Assembly (NCBI GenBank): GCA_045540355.1
Contig: JAZQHB010000057.1
Coordinates: 62,001 to 126,000 of the forward strand
DNA from: RGIG2945 sp045540355
GTDB taxonomy: Bacteria; Bacillota; Clostridia; Oscillospirales; Acutalibacteraceae
Length of the DNA stretch: 64,000 bases
Direction: 5' to 3'
Part shown: piece by piece, positions 32,078-39,681 of the stretch
How positions within the stretch are numbered: position 1 is the stretch's first letter
How the letters are laid out: each line of letters starts with the position of its first letter
The notes under the pieces: model-generated
What the model was told of the DNA's origin: nothing
Seen by the model: the letters and a program-made list of their open reading frames with translations, nothing else
Database searches by the model: none
Translations under genes and position numbers: made by a program

Positions 32078-33085
32078 ATGGCTAATGAGATTAGATTCGA
32101 GGGTAAAGAAAGACGCATGGAAAAAATCAATGCTTGTCTCAAAGAGTACGGCATTGAAAGCCTTGAAGCAGCAAAAGAGCTTTGCACTTCAAAGGGTATA
32201 GATGTAGAAGCTATCGTTAAGGGCGTTCAGCCTATCGCTTTCGAAAATGCAGTTTGGGCATACACATTAGGTGTTGCACTTGCACTCAAAGAAGGCAACA
32301 AAGAAGCTTCTGATGCAGCAGCAACAATCGGTAAGGGCTTACAGGCATTCTGCATTCCCGGTTCAGTTGCAGAACAGAGAAGCGTTGGTCTCGGTCATGG
32401 TAACCTCGGTGCAATGCTTTTGAAAGATGAAACAAAGTGCTTTGCATTCCTTGCAGGTCACGAATCATTCGCAGCAGCTGAAGGTGCTATCGGTATCGCT
32501 CGTACAGCTAACAAGGTAAGAAAAGAGCCCTTAAAGGTTATCCTTAACGGTCTCGGCAAAGATGCTGCTATGATCATTTCAAGAATCAACGGTTTCACTT
32601 ATGTTGAAACAGAGTATGATTTCCACACAGGCGAACTCAAAATCGTCAGAGAAAAAGCATATTCAGACGGCGAGAGAGCAAAGGTCCGTTGCTACGGTGC
32701 AAACGATGTTCTTGAAGGCGTTGCAATCATGAAGCACGAAAATGTTGAAGTTTCCATCACAGGTAACTCAACTAACCCCACTCGTTTCCAGCACCTCGTT
32801 GCAGGCACATACAAGAAGTGGGCTATGGAAAATTCAGTTAACTACTTCTCAGTTGCATCAGGCGGCGGTACAGGAAGAACATTGCATCCCGACAATGTTG
32901 CAGCAGGTCCTGCTTCTTACGGTCTTACAGACTCAATGGGTCGTATGCACGGTGATGCTCAGTTCGCAGGTTCTTCATCAGTTCCCGCTCATGTAGAAAT
33001 GATGGGACTTATCGGTATGGGTAACAACCCGATGGTTGGTGCTACTGTTGCTTGTGCAGTTGCAGTTGCAGAGTCCTATAAGTAA
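32078..33085 (+). CDS. GGGtGRT protein
   Basis: A 335-residue conserved protein with the naming motif in 'SVASGGGTGRTLHPDNVAAGP'. Other strong segments: 'QPIAFENAVWAYTLGVALALKEG', 'IPGSVAEQRSVGLGHGNLGAMLL', 'CFAFLAGHESFAAAEGAIGIART', 'GNSTNPTRFQHLVAGTYKKWA'. AGGAGAAG precedes the ATG. It follows the scaffold-like gene by 12 bp. The family is widespread in anaerobes but has no assigned biochemical role, to my knowledge. Codon use is strongly biased, suggesting high expression. Confidence 0.85.
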   Translation: MANEIRFEGKERRMEKINACLKEYGIESLEAAKELCTSKGIDVEAIVKGVQPIAFENAVWAYTLGVALALKEGNKEASDAAATIGKGLQAFCIPGSVAEQRSVGLGHGNLGAMLLKDETKCFAFLAGHESFAAAEGAIGIARTANKVRKEPLKVILNGLGKDAAMIISRINGFTYVETEYDFHTGELKIVREKAYSDGERAKVRCYGANDVLEGVAIMKHENVEVSITGNSTNPTRFQHLVAGTYKKWAMENSVNYFSVASGGGTGRTLHPDNVAAGPASYGLTDSMGRMHGDAQFAGSSSVPAHVEMMGLIGMGNNPMVGATVACAVAVAESYK

Positions 33086-33148
33086 GAACCTGCCTTCGGC
33101 AGAACCTTGTTACTCGCAAGGCTCGTAATAATATTAAATTAAGCTTTT

Positions 33149-33183
33149 AAAGACTTCTGAGTTTCGCTCGGGAGTCTTTTTTG
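33149..33183 (+). terminator. Terminator of the pduL-GGGtGRT operon
   Basis: Stem AAAGACTTCTGAG / CTCGGGAGTCTTT (with G-U pairs), loop TTTCG, followed by T residues. Confidence 0.9.
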
Positions 33184-33221
33184 TGCTTTTGTAAGAGTTT
33201 TGTCGGTGGACTTTATGCGAT

Positions 33222-33249
33222 TGACAATTGAAATGCAAAGTTTTATAAT
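33222..33249 (+). promoter_or_regulatory. Promoter of the LicD gene
   Basis: TTGACA at 33222-33227, 16-bp spacer, TATAAT at 33244-33249. Confidence 0.8.
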
Positions 33250-33280
33250 AAGTACAAATATTAAGTCAACGAGGTGCAGA

Positions 33281-34597
33281 ATGAAAAAGCTTGCTTTTAT
33301 AATTCCCGATATGAAATCGGACGAAAACGCTTTTTTCGTTATGTTTATGACGCATCTTGCCGAAAACGGTTTTGAAGTATATGCTTTGACGGATTCAAGG
33401 AGTACTAAAGAAGATTTCAGATATTCTCCCAAAATAAAAAGACTTCCGCTTAACGCACCGATTGAGAAAAGATATACCCGTTATCAAGTGCTCGACTATT
33501 ATGTTCATCAGCTTGATGATTGTTTGTTTGTCGTTTTTGAAGAAAACACTAAAGATATCAATGTAATCTACAGAAAACACAAGGCGGTGTTTCTTGAAAA
33601 AAGTGATTTTTCCAATCCTATAATTGACAAAGAGCTTGCTGATTGGCAGGCACAACTGCTTTTAAAAGAGATTTTTGAAATGCCTGTTTTGGAGTATGAT
33701 TATAGGGGAGAATCAGAGGGAGCACCTTCTCTTATAAAAAAAATCAAGGGCTTTGTCAGACATTCCGAAGAAAAAAGGTATTCGAAATATACTTACATTC
33801 AAATGACTGATGAGGAAATAAAAAAATCACAGCAATTGGCACTTTCAATGCTGCGAGAATTTATTCGTATTTGTGAAAAACATCATTTGAAATATTATCT
33901 TGCTGCGGGCTCGTTGCTCGGTGCGGCAAGGAATGGGAAAATTATTCCCTGGGATGATGATGTTGATGTTACAATGCCCCGCAGAGATTATCAGCAATTC
34001 TTGAAAATTGCAAGAAAAGAACTCGACAAAAGATTTGTTATACCCAGGTCAAATTTCCCTTACGGTTTTCAGCGAATGCAGGTTAGAGGTACGAATATTG
34101 AAAGAATAGTACGCCAGAAAAAACCTCACGGAGTTTTCATGGATATACTTCCTCTTGATTGTGCACCTTTGACGAGCACGGATAAAAAACATCACTGCAT
34201 GGAGAACGAAAGACTTAAGGAAATCATGTTTGACATAAGTTATCCCCAGCCTATTCTTGCTTTTGAAAAAAGTGAGCTGAAGAAATGGCTGAGGAGATTG
34301 TTCAGAAAAATATTTATTTCAAAACGCAGACTGATGAGAAAATGGCTCAAAAATGCAACTCAATTCGATTCACCGATTGCAACCGAATGGGTATGTCTGC
34401 CCGGTGATTACGGATATGAAGGTGAATGCTTCCCTAAGGAGTATTGGGGAGAAGGTACAACACTTGAATACGAAGGCATTGAGTGTAAGGTGATGTGTGA
34501 GTGGGAAAAATATCTCGAAGCACATTACGGCGACTATACACAATTACCGCCCGAGCTTTTAAGAAGAACTCACCCTCTTTTCTCGATAGAGTTCTGA
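33281..34597 (+). CDS. LicD-family phosphotransferase with N-terminal glycosyltransferase-like region
   Basis: A 438-residue protein. Residues 1-165 start 'MKKLAFIIPDMKSDENAFF' and resemble a degenerate glycosyltransferase half. From about residue 180 it is a LicD domain: 'REFIRICEKHHLKYYLAAGSLLGAARNGKIIPWDDDVDVTMPRRDY', with the WDDDVD nucleotidyltransferase-like acidic motif, and a C-terminal 'YGDYTQLPPELLR' end. LicD enzymes add phosphocholine or similar groups to cell-wall or capsule sugars. Start ATG 33281 has GAGGT upstream; earlier in-frame codons precede the promoter. Its 3' end overlaps a convergent gene by 28 nt. Confidence 0.87.
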   Translation: MKKLAFIIPDMKSDENAFFVMFMTHLAENGFEVYALTDSRSTKEDFRYSPKIKRLPLNAPIEKRYTRYQVLDYYVHQLDDCLFVVFEENTKDINVIYRKHKAVFLEKSDFSNPIIDKELADWQAQLLLKEIFEMPVLEYDYRGESEGAPSLIKKIKGFVRHSEEKRYSKYTYIQMTDEEIKKSQQLALSMLREFIRICEKHHLKYYLAAGSLLGAARNGKIIPWDDDVDVTMPRRDYQQFLKIARKELDKRFVIPRSNFPYGFQRMQVRGTNIERIVRQKKPHGVFMDILPLDCAPLTSTDKKHHCMENERLKEIMFDISYPQPILAFEKSELKKWLRRLFRKIFISKRRLMRKWLKNATQFDSPIATEWVCLPGDYGYEGECFPKEYWGEGTTLEYEGIECKVMCEWEKYLEAHYGDYTQLPPELLRRTHPLFSIEF

Positions 34598-35241
34598 GCA
34601 TTCTTCGCTTTTGCGATTGTCTGTTTTATGAGCTTTTTGAGAGTCGGCAGCAGTGCAACAAAAATATGAAAAATACGGATTGAAAGAACTGTATCAAGCG
34701 AGAATGATGGCTTTTCCGCCATATAATCGCAAGAAATATTGATTCTTTCTTTCCTTTTTTTTACCTTAAAAGATGAGTGTATAAATCCCAAAACAGGATA
34801 AACAACGGCACAGGTTTTGCCGTAATCAGTTGCAGCCTCGGCGGTATCTTCATCATCAGCACAGACGATGTCGAGATTTAACCTTGATACCCTTAGTACA
34901 CCCAAAAGGTCACGAAGATAACCAAGAACAAATTTTAACAAGGCAAAGACTTCGCTGACGGTTGAAAGAATACCGTATTTTGAAACGGATTTTGCTTTGG
35001 TTTTCTTTGTGTCGATTTCAGATAAATCCTTTTCCTGAATTTCTTTCAATTGCTTCAGCACATCTAAAAAAGTATGTTTTTTAGGGTCTGACTTGAGAGT
35101 GTAAAAGAGGATTTTGATTTTATAATCAAAACCGCAATCATCGGAGTAGGTGATGATGATTTTTATCGGCAAAGAAAGAACAGCGGAAATGAGCAGAAAT
35201 AAAAACAGAAGTATTCCGAGAATTACATACAAAAATGTCAT
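34570..35241 (-). CDS. DUF2953 domain membrane-associated protein
   Basis: A 223-residue protein with an N-terminal transmembrane helix (TFLYVILGILLFLFLLISAVL), then a beta-rich 'IKIIITYSDDCGFDYKIKILFYTL' segment and a C-terminal helix (IFVALLPTLKKLIK). This matches the DUF2953 layout known near sporulation protein YtfJ in Firmicutes, but YtfJ is not adjacent here. Start ATG 35241 has AAAGGAGGGG upstream. It is convergent with LicD and overlaps its 3' end. Function unknown. Confidence 0.75.
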   Translation of the reverse strand: MTFLYVILGILLFLFLLISAVLSLPIKIIITYSDDCGFDYKIKILFYTLKSDPKKHTFLDVLKQLKEIQEKDLSEIDTKKTKAKSVSKYGILSTVSEVFALLKFVLGYLRDLLGVLRVSRLNLDIVCADDEDTAEAATDYGKTCAVVYPVLGFIHSSFKVKKRKERINISCDYMAEKPSFSLDTVLSIRIFHIFVALLPTLKKLIKQTIAKAKNAQNSIEKRG

Positions 35242-35345
35242 CAAATCCCCTCCTTTGAAAAGTGTACTAATATATTCTATCCCATATATAGTTAAAAATC
35301 AAGATAATATTTTTTGATAAAAATTGACAATATTCGATAAAAGTG

Positions 35346-35374
35346 TTGCAAAAAATAATATAATATGTTAAAAT
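35346..35374 (+). promoter_or_regulatory. Promoter of the OYE-AcnX operon
   Basis: TTGCAA at 35346-35351, 17-bp spacer, TAAAAT at 35369-35374 with TGT just before (extended -10). Confidence 0.65.
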
Positions 35375-35406
35375 ATTGATAATTTTTTAACAAGGAGAGG
35401 ATTGTT

Positions 35407-37680
35407 ATGGGCAAAACCCCCTCAATGGATAAAAAGATTCAGGAATTGATGGATCACTATGGTGATTGGTATCTTAACAAAGAAGAGCTTGATAGCGGTA
35501 AGATGACAAAAAATCTTTACCCCTATGATAAGATGTTTTCACCGATTAAAATCAACAGCATAACCGTTAAAAACCGCCTCGTCATGGCACCTATGGGAAA
35601 CATTTCAATGTGTGACGAAACAGGCAGACCTAACGAAAAAATGCTTGCATATTTCACAGAAAGAGCAAAGGGCGGCGTAGGACTTATCACAACAGGTCTT
35701 GTACCCGTAACCCACGGTATTGATAATTCAATCACAGAGCTCGGTCAGCTTTCATACTTCCCGAGAATTGACAGAAGCAGAACAGTTTTCGCAGGTTGGA
35801 GAGATTTGGCGGCATCTTGCCATTCTTTCGGCTCAAGATTGTTTATTCAGATTACTGCAGGCTTAGGTCGAGTCGGTAATCCGCAGTGCCTTATTACACA
35901 GTTTAAATTGCCTGTATCAGCATCATGGAATAAAAACTGGTACATTCCGCAGATTCCCTGTATGCCTCTTACAGACGGCAAAATTAAGAAGATAGTAAAG
36001 AATATCGGTCAGGCTGCAGCAGATGCAAAGGCTATGAACATCGACGGTATTTATCTTCACGGTCACGAGGGTTATCTCATGGACCAGCTGACTTCACCTG
36101 CATTCAACCGCAGAAAGCTCGGCAGATATGCAGATTGGCAGCAGTTCGGTATTGATATGATCAAGGAAATCCGCGCAAGAACAGATGCTCGTTTCCCGAT
36201 TATGTACCGTATCGACTTGTCACTTGCATTGAACGAAACTTATGGCGACCGTATGGATATCAATATGAAGAAATTCAAGAGTGGCAGAACAATCGAAATG
36301 ACACTCGATTATATGAAGAACCTCGTCAAAGCCGGTGTTGATATGTTCGATGTTGACCTCGGTTGCTATGATAACTGGTTCTTACCGCATCCGCCCGGAT
36401 CAATGCCTCCCGGATGTTTCCTTGATATTGCAAAAATCGCAAAGGAATACTTTGAAAAGAATAATATTTTATCAAATGCAGGCTTACCCGTACCCGTTGT
36501 TGCGGTCGGTAAGTTGGGTTATCCCGACCTTGCAGAAAAAGCATTACGAGATAAAAAGTGCGATATGATTATGTTAGGCCGTCCGTTGCTTGCAGACCCC
36601 GAATGGCCCAATAAGGCAAGAACAGGCAAGGTTGACGAAATCAGACCTTGTATCGGTTGTCAGGAAGCTTGCCTTAACGAATTTGTTGAGGGCGGACATC
36701 CGCAGTGTGCAGTTAACCCGAGAACTGCGTTTGAAGAAATCTATCCGAAGATTCCTCAGCAGACAGATAAACCTTGCAAAATTGCCGTTATCGGTGCAGG
36801 TCCCGCAGGTATCACTTGTGCAACAACTGCCGCACAGAGAGGTCATACAGTTGACTTGTATGAAGCGGATTCAAGAATCGGCGGCAGACTTAATTCAGGT
36901 TCCGTTCCCGGAATTAAATATGAAATTAAAAACTATCTTGACTTCTTAAAGAAAGAAATCGAGATTGCAGAAAAAGATTATAACTTCAAGCTTTTACTCA
37001 ATACAAAGGCTACACCCGAATCAATCAAAGCTGAAGGCTATGACAAGATTGTAGTAGCGACAGGAACGAGTGATATTGAGTTCAAGCTTCCGGGTTATGA
37101 TAAGGCAAACACCGTTCAGGCAGTAAAACTGCTTGAGAACCCCTCGCTCGCAGACGGCAAAGATAATATCGTTGTTATCGGCGGCGGTGTTGTTGGTTGT
37201 GAAACTGCATTCTATCTCAAGAAAGAGCTCAACAAGAAGAATGTAACAGTTGTAGAAATGACCAAGTATTTTATGAATCACACCTGTACTGCAAACAGAG
37301 GATATCTGCTCAAGTATATGTATGATTACAACATCAAGCTTCTCAACTGCACAAAGCTTCTTTCATTCGAAGAAAACGGTGTAAAGGTTTTGAAAAACAA
37401 TTCCAAGACAGTACCGGATCCGTATCTTACATGGACTCCGATATTGCCTGAAAATATCCACAATCCGTTAGCACCCAAGCTCAAAGAGGATTGCAAGGAA
37501 GAAATTTTAGAAGCTGACCTTGTTGTACTTGCAGCAGGCGGCAGACCCAACGAAAGCGTATTCCACGAGTTCCAGAAAAAACTCAACGAAAAAGAAGTTT
37601 ATAATATAGGTGACAGCTTCAAGGGCGGCAAGGTGTTTGAAGCAACAAAGTCAGGCTATGAATTAGCATTATCATTATAA
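35407..37680 (+). CDS. Old Yellow Enzyme-type Fe-S flavoenzyme (2,4-dienoyl-CoA reductase/BaiCD-like)
   Basis: A 757-residue multi-domain reductase. An N-terminal extension of about 45 residues precedes the FMN-binding TIM barrel ('MFSPIKINSITVKNRLVMAPMGN', 'HGHEGYLMDQLTSPAFNRRKLGRYAD', 'MIMLGRPLLADP'). A [4Fe-4S] site follows at about residue 414 (CIGCQEAC then CAVNP). FAD and NAD(P) Rossmann domains start with 'KIAVIGAGPAGITCATTAA' (about 458) and 'IVVIGGGVVGCETA'. Such enzymes reduce activated C=C bonds. It heads an operon with both aconitase X subunits (14-bp gap), so the substrate may be the unsaturated product of AcnX. AAGGAGAGG precedes the ATG. Confidence 0.88.
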   Translation: MGKTPSMDKKIQELMDHYGDWYLNKEELDSGKMTKNLYPYDKMFSPIKINSITVKNRLVMAPMGNISMCDETGRPNEKMLAYFTERAKGGVGLITTGLVPVTHGIDNSITELGQLSYFPRIDRSRTVFAGWRDLAASCHSFGSRLFIQITAGLGRVGNPQCLITQFKLPVSASWNKNWYIPQIPCMPLTDGKIKKIVKNIGQAAADAKAMNIDGIYLHGHEGYLMDQLTSPAFNRRKLGRYADWQQFGIDMIKEIRARTDARFPIMYRIDLSLALNETYGDRMDINMKKFKSGRTIEMTLDYMKNLVKAGVDMFDVDLGCYDNWFLPHPPGSMPPGCFLDIAKIAKEYFEKNNILSNAGLPVPVVAVGKLGYPDLAEKALRDKKCDMIMLGRPLLADPEWPNKARTGKVDEIRPCIGCQEACLNEFVEGGHPQCAVNPRTAFEEIYPKIPQQTDKPCKIAVIGAGPAGITCATTAAQRGHTVDLYEADSRIGGRLNSGSVPGIKYEIKNYLDFLKKEIEIAEKDYNFKLLLNTKATPESIKAEGYDKIVVATGTSDIEFKLPGYDKANTVQAVKLLENPSLADGKDNIVVIGGGVVGCETAFYLKKELNKKNVTVVEMTKYFMNHTCTANRGYLLKYMYDYNIKLLNCTKLLSFEENGVKVLKNNSKTVPDPYLTWTPILPENIHNPLAPKLKEDCKEEILEADLVVLAAGGRPNESVFHEFQKKLNEKEVYNIGDSFKGGKVFEATKSGYELALSL

Positions 37681-37694
37681 GAGGAGGTTATACA

Positions 37695-38993
37695 ATGGAA
37701 TATAAAATGCAACTTACCCAAGAAGAAATTGATATACTCAACGGCTCCAAGGGTGAAACAATGGCAAAGGTTATCAAAAGCCTTATACTTTACGGCGATG
37801 CATTCGGAGCAACAAGATTTGTACCCGTAAGCGGTAAAGGTCATATTGTTACAAGCTTCGGCATTTCAATACTTCATCCCGTATTTTCACTTATGGATGA
37901 GCTTATCAATGCAGGTTTAAAGGTTGATGCAGGCTTTACTGCTGACCCGAAACCTGTTGACCACGCAAATGTTAAATCAAATATACTTGAAAAATTTATC
38001 TTTGATAAAAAGCTCTACGGTTTGCAGGCAAAGTATGAAGATCAGCTTGAAAAGTTAGGTCTTGAAAGCAAGGATTCATTCTCCTGTACTTGCTATATGG
38101 ACGAAATGGGCAATATCCCGAAAAAGGGTCAGATACTCTCATGGGCAGAGTCATCTGCGGTTGTCTATGCAAACTCCGTTATCGGTGCAAGATGTAACAG
38201 AAACTCCGGTATCATCGAGTTATTCGGTTCAATATTAGGAAAAGTACCTGAATTCGATTTGCTTACAGACGAAGGCAGAAAAGCTAAATGGATTATCGAA
38301 GTTAAGACAAAAGAACTTCCCGAAGCACAGATATTGGGTTCTGCAATCGGTATGAAGGTAATGGAAGATGTACCTTTCATAAAGGGTCTTGACCGTTTCC
38401 TCGGTACAGAGCTTAACAATAAGAATAAAGCATATCTTAAAGACATGGGTGCAGCTACTGCATCAAACGGTGCAGTCGGACTTTACCATGTTGAAAATCT
38501 TACTCCCGAAGCAGTTGAGCAGGGAACAGATATCATCAATGAAGATGCAAAAGTTTATGTAATTGATGAAGCAGAGCTTGAAAGAGTAAAGAACAACTAT
38601 CCTAACATCTGGAAAAAGCCTGATGCTAAAAAGCCGTCAGTATGCTTTATCGGTTGTCCGCACCTTTCATTTGAACAGCTTTGCGACTGGACAGACAGAT
38701 TTGAGAATGAACTTAAAGCTCAGGGCAAGAAAAAGGTTAAGCTCAACACAATAATGACCGCAGCTCCCGCAGTTCTTAAGAGATTCAAGGAAGAAAAGAA
38801 AGATTTGTTTGATAAGCTTACAAGCTTCGGAATACATCTTTCGTATATCTGTCCTCTTATGTATATGTCAAATCCGCTTTGCAAGATTAAGCCTGTAATC
38901 ACAAACTCAAACAAATTGCGTACATATACAACATCAAGATATTTCACAGATGCTGAAATTGTAAAAATCGCAGTAAAGGGAGGTTTGGAATAA
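37695..38993 (+). CDS. Aconitase X, catalytic (large) subunit
   Basis: A 432-residue AcnX protein (formerly DUF521). Key regions: 'GATRFVPVSGKGHIVTSFG', 'SFSCTCYMDEMGNIPKKGQILSWAESSAVVYANSVIGARCNRNSGI', 'VCFIGCPHLS' and 'SYICPLMYMSNPLC'; these contain the Cys expected for the Fe-S or iron site. Known members are cis-3-hydroxy-L-proline dehydratase (bacteria) and phosphomevalonate dehydratase (archaea). Separate large and small genes are the two-subunit form. GAGGAGGTT is upstream. It overlaps the small-subunit start by one base. Substrate not resolved. Confidence 0.87.
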   Translation: MEYKMQLTQEEIDILNGSKGETMAKVIKSLILYGDAFGATRFVPVSGKGHIVTSFGISILHPVFSLMDELINAGLKVDAGFTADPKPVDHANVKSNILEKFIFDKKLYGLQAKYEDQLEKLGLESKDSFSCTCYMDEMGNIPKKGQILSWAESSAVVYANSVIGARCNRNSGIIELFGSILGKVPEFDLLTDEGRKAKWIIEVKTKELPEAQILGSAIGMKVMEDVPFIKGLDRFLGTELNNKNKAYLKDMGAATASNGAVGLYHVENLTPEAVEQGTDIINEDAKVYVIDEAELERVKNNYPNIWKKPDAKKPSVCFIGCPHLSFEQLCDWTDRFENELKAQGKKKVKLNTIMTAAPAVLKRFKEEKKDLFDKLTSFGIHLSYICPLMYMSNPLCKIKPVITNSNKLRTYTTSRYFTDAEIVKIAVKGGLE

Positions 38994-39442
38994 TGACAAA
39001 GGTATTTAAAGGTCGTCCTGTTATCGCAGGCAAGTTAGACAGCTGTGAAGCAGTTGTAACAAAGAACGGAATGAATACACTTGCATCATTCCAGAAGAGT
39101 GTTTTAGAGGGCAAGAAAGATGTTATCTGCTCCGACCAGAATAACCCTGACCTTTACAACAAAAAAATCAACGATGTAGCACTCTGTCTTCCTCAGTCAA
39201 TCGGCTCAACAACAGGCGGAATGGTACTTTACACAGCAAGTGCATTGAATGTAGCACCCAAAGCAATGCTTTTTCCGCATACAATCGACTCATTGGCAGC
39301 GGCAGGTGTTATCCTTGCAGATGTATGGACTGATAACTCAATCGTAACAGTCGATAACCTCGGTGACGAATTCCTCGATTATGTAAAAGACGGAATGAAA
39401 ATCACAATCGACCCCGACGGCACGGTAACAGTTGAGTCTTAA
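38993..39442 (+). CDS. Aconitase X, swivel (small) subunit
   Basis: A 149-residue protein of the former DUF126 family: 'FKGRPVIAGKLDSCEAVVTKNGMNTLASFQKSVLEG', 'LCLPQSIGSTTGGMVLYTAS', 'PKAMLFPHTIDSLAAAGVILADVW'. The Ser/Thr-rich GSTTGG loop is the conserved swivel-domain catalytic loop of AcnX. It ends the three-gene operon and is followed by 240 bp containing a long terminator-like hairpin. It is translationally coupled to the large subunit. Confidence 0.88.
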   Translation: MTKVFKGRPVIAGKLDSCEAVVTKNGMNTLASFQKSVLEGKKDVICSDQNNPDLYNKKINDVALCLPQSIGSTTGGMVLYTASALNVAPKAMLFPHTIDSLAAAGVILADVWTDNSIVTVDNLGDEFLDYVKDGMKITIDPDGTVTVES

Positions 39443-39531
39443 GGATTATCAAAACCAATAATCATAGCATTGTATATCATATTTAGCCGTATCTTCTTGA
39501 ATTTTTTAATTAATTTTGATATTGTATTTTT

Positions 39532-39610
39532 GAAGACAGTTACTGTTGGCGACAAGTTTGAGTTTTTAAAAACCAAGCCCGCCGTTTCAGAACTGTCTTC
39601 GTGTTTTTTT
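39532..39610 (+). terminator. Long structured terminator or small-RNA-like hairpin
   Basis: Outer stem GAAGACAGTT (39532-39541) / AACTGTCTTC (39591-39600), then CTG/CAG and GGCG/CGCC inside, with a GTTTTTAAAAAC palindrome near the loop, followed by GTG and seven T residues. It ends the AcnX operon; the 60-plus-nt arm is longer than a plain terminator. Confidence 0.65.
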
Positions 39611-39681
39611 CTTAATATTATTGAAAATTTTATTTTGGTATGTTATTCTTTAGGAAATAAGGGTTTTAAGGGGATTTTATT

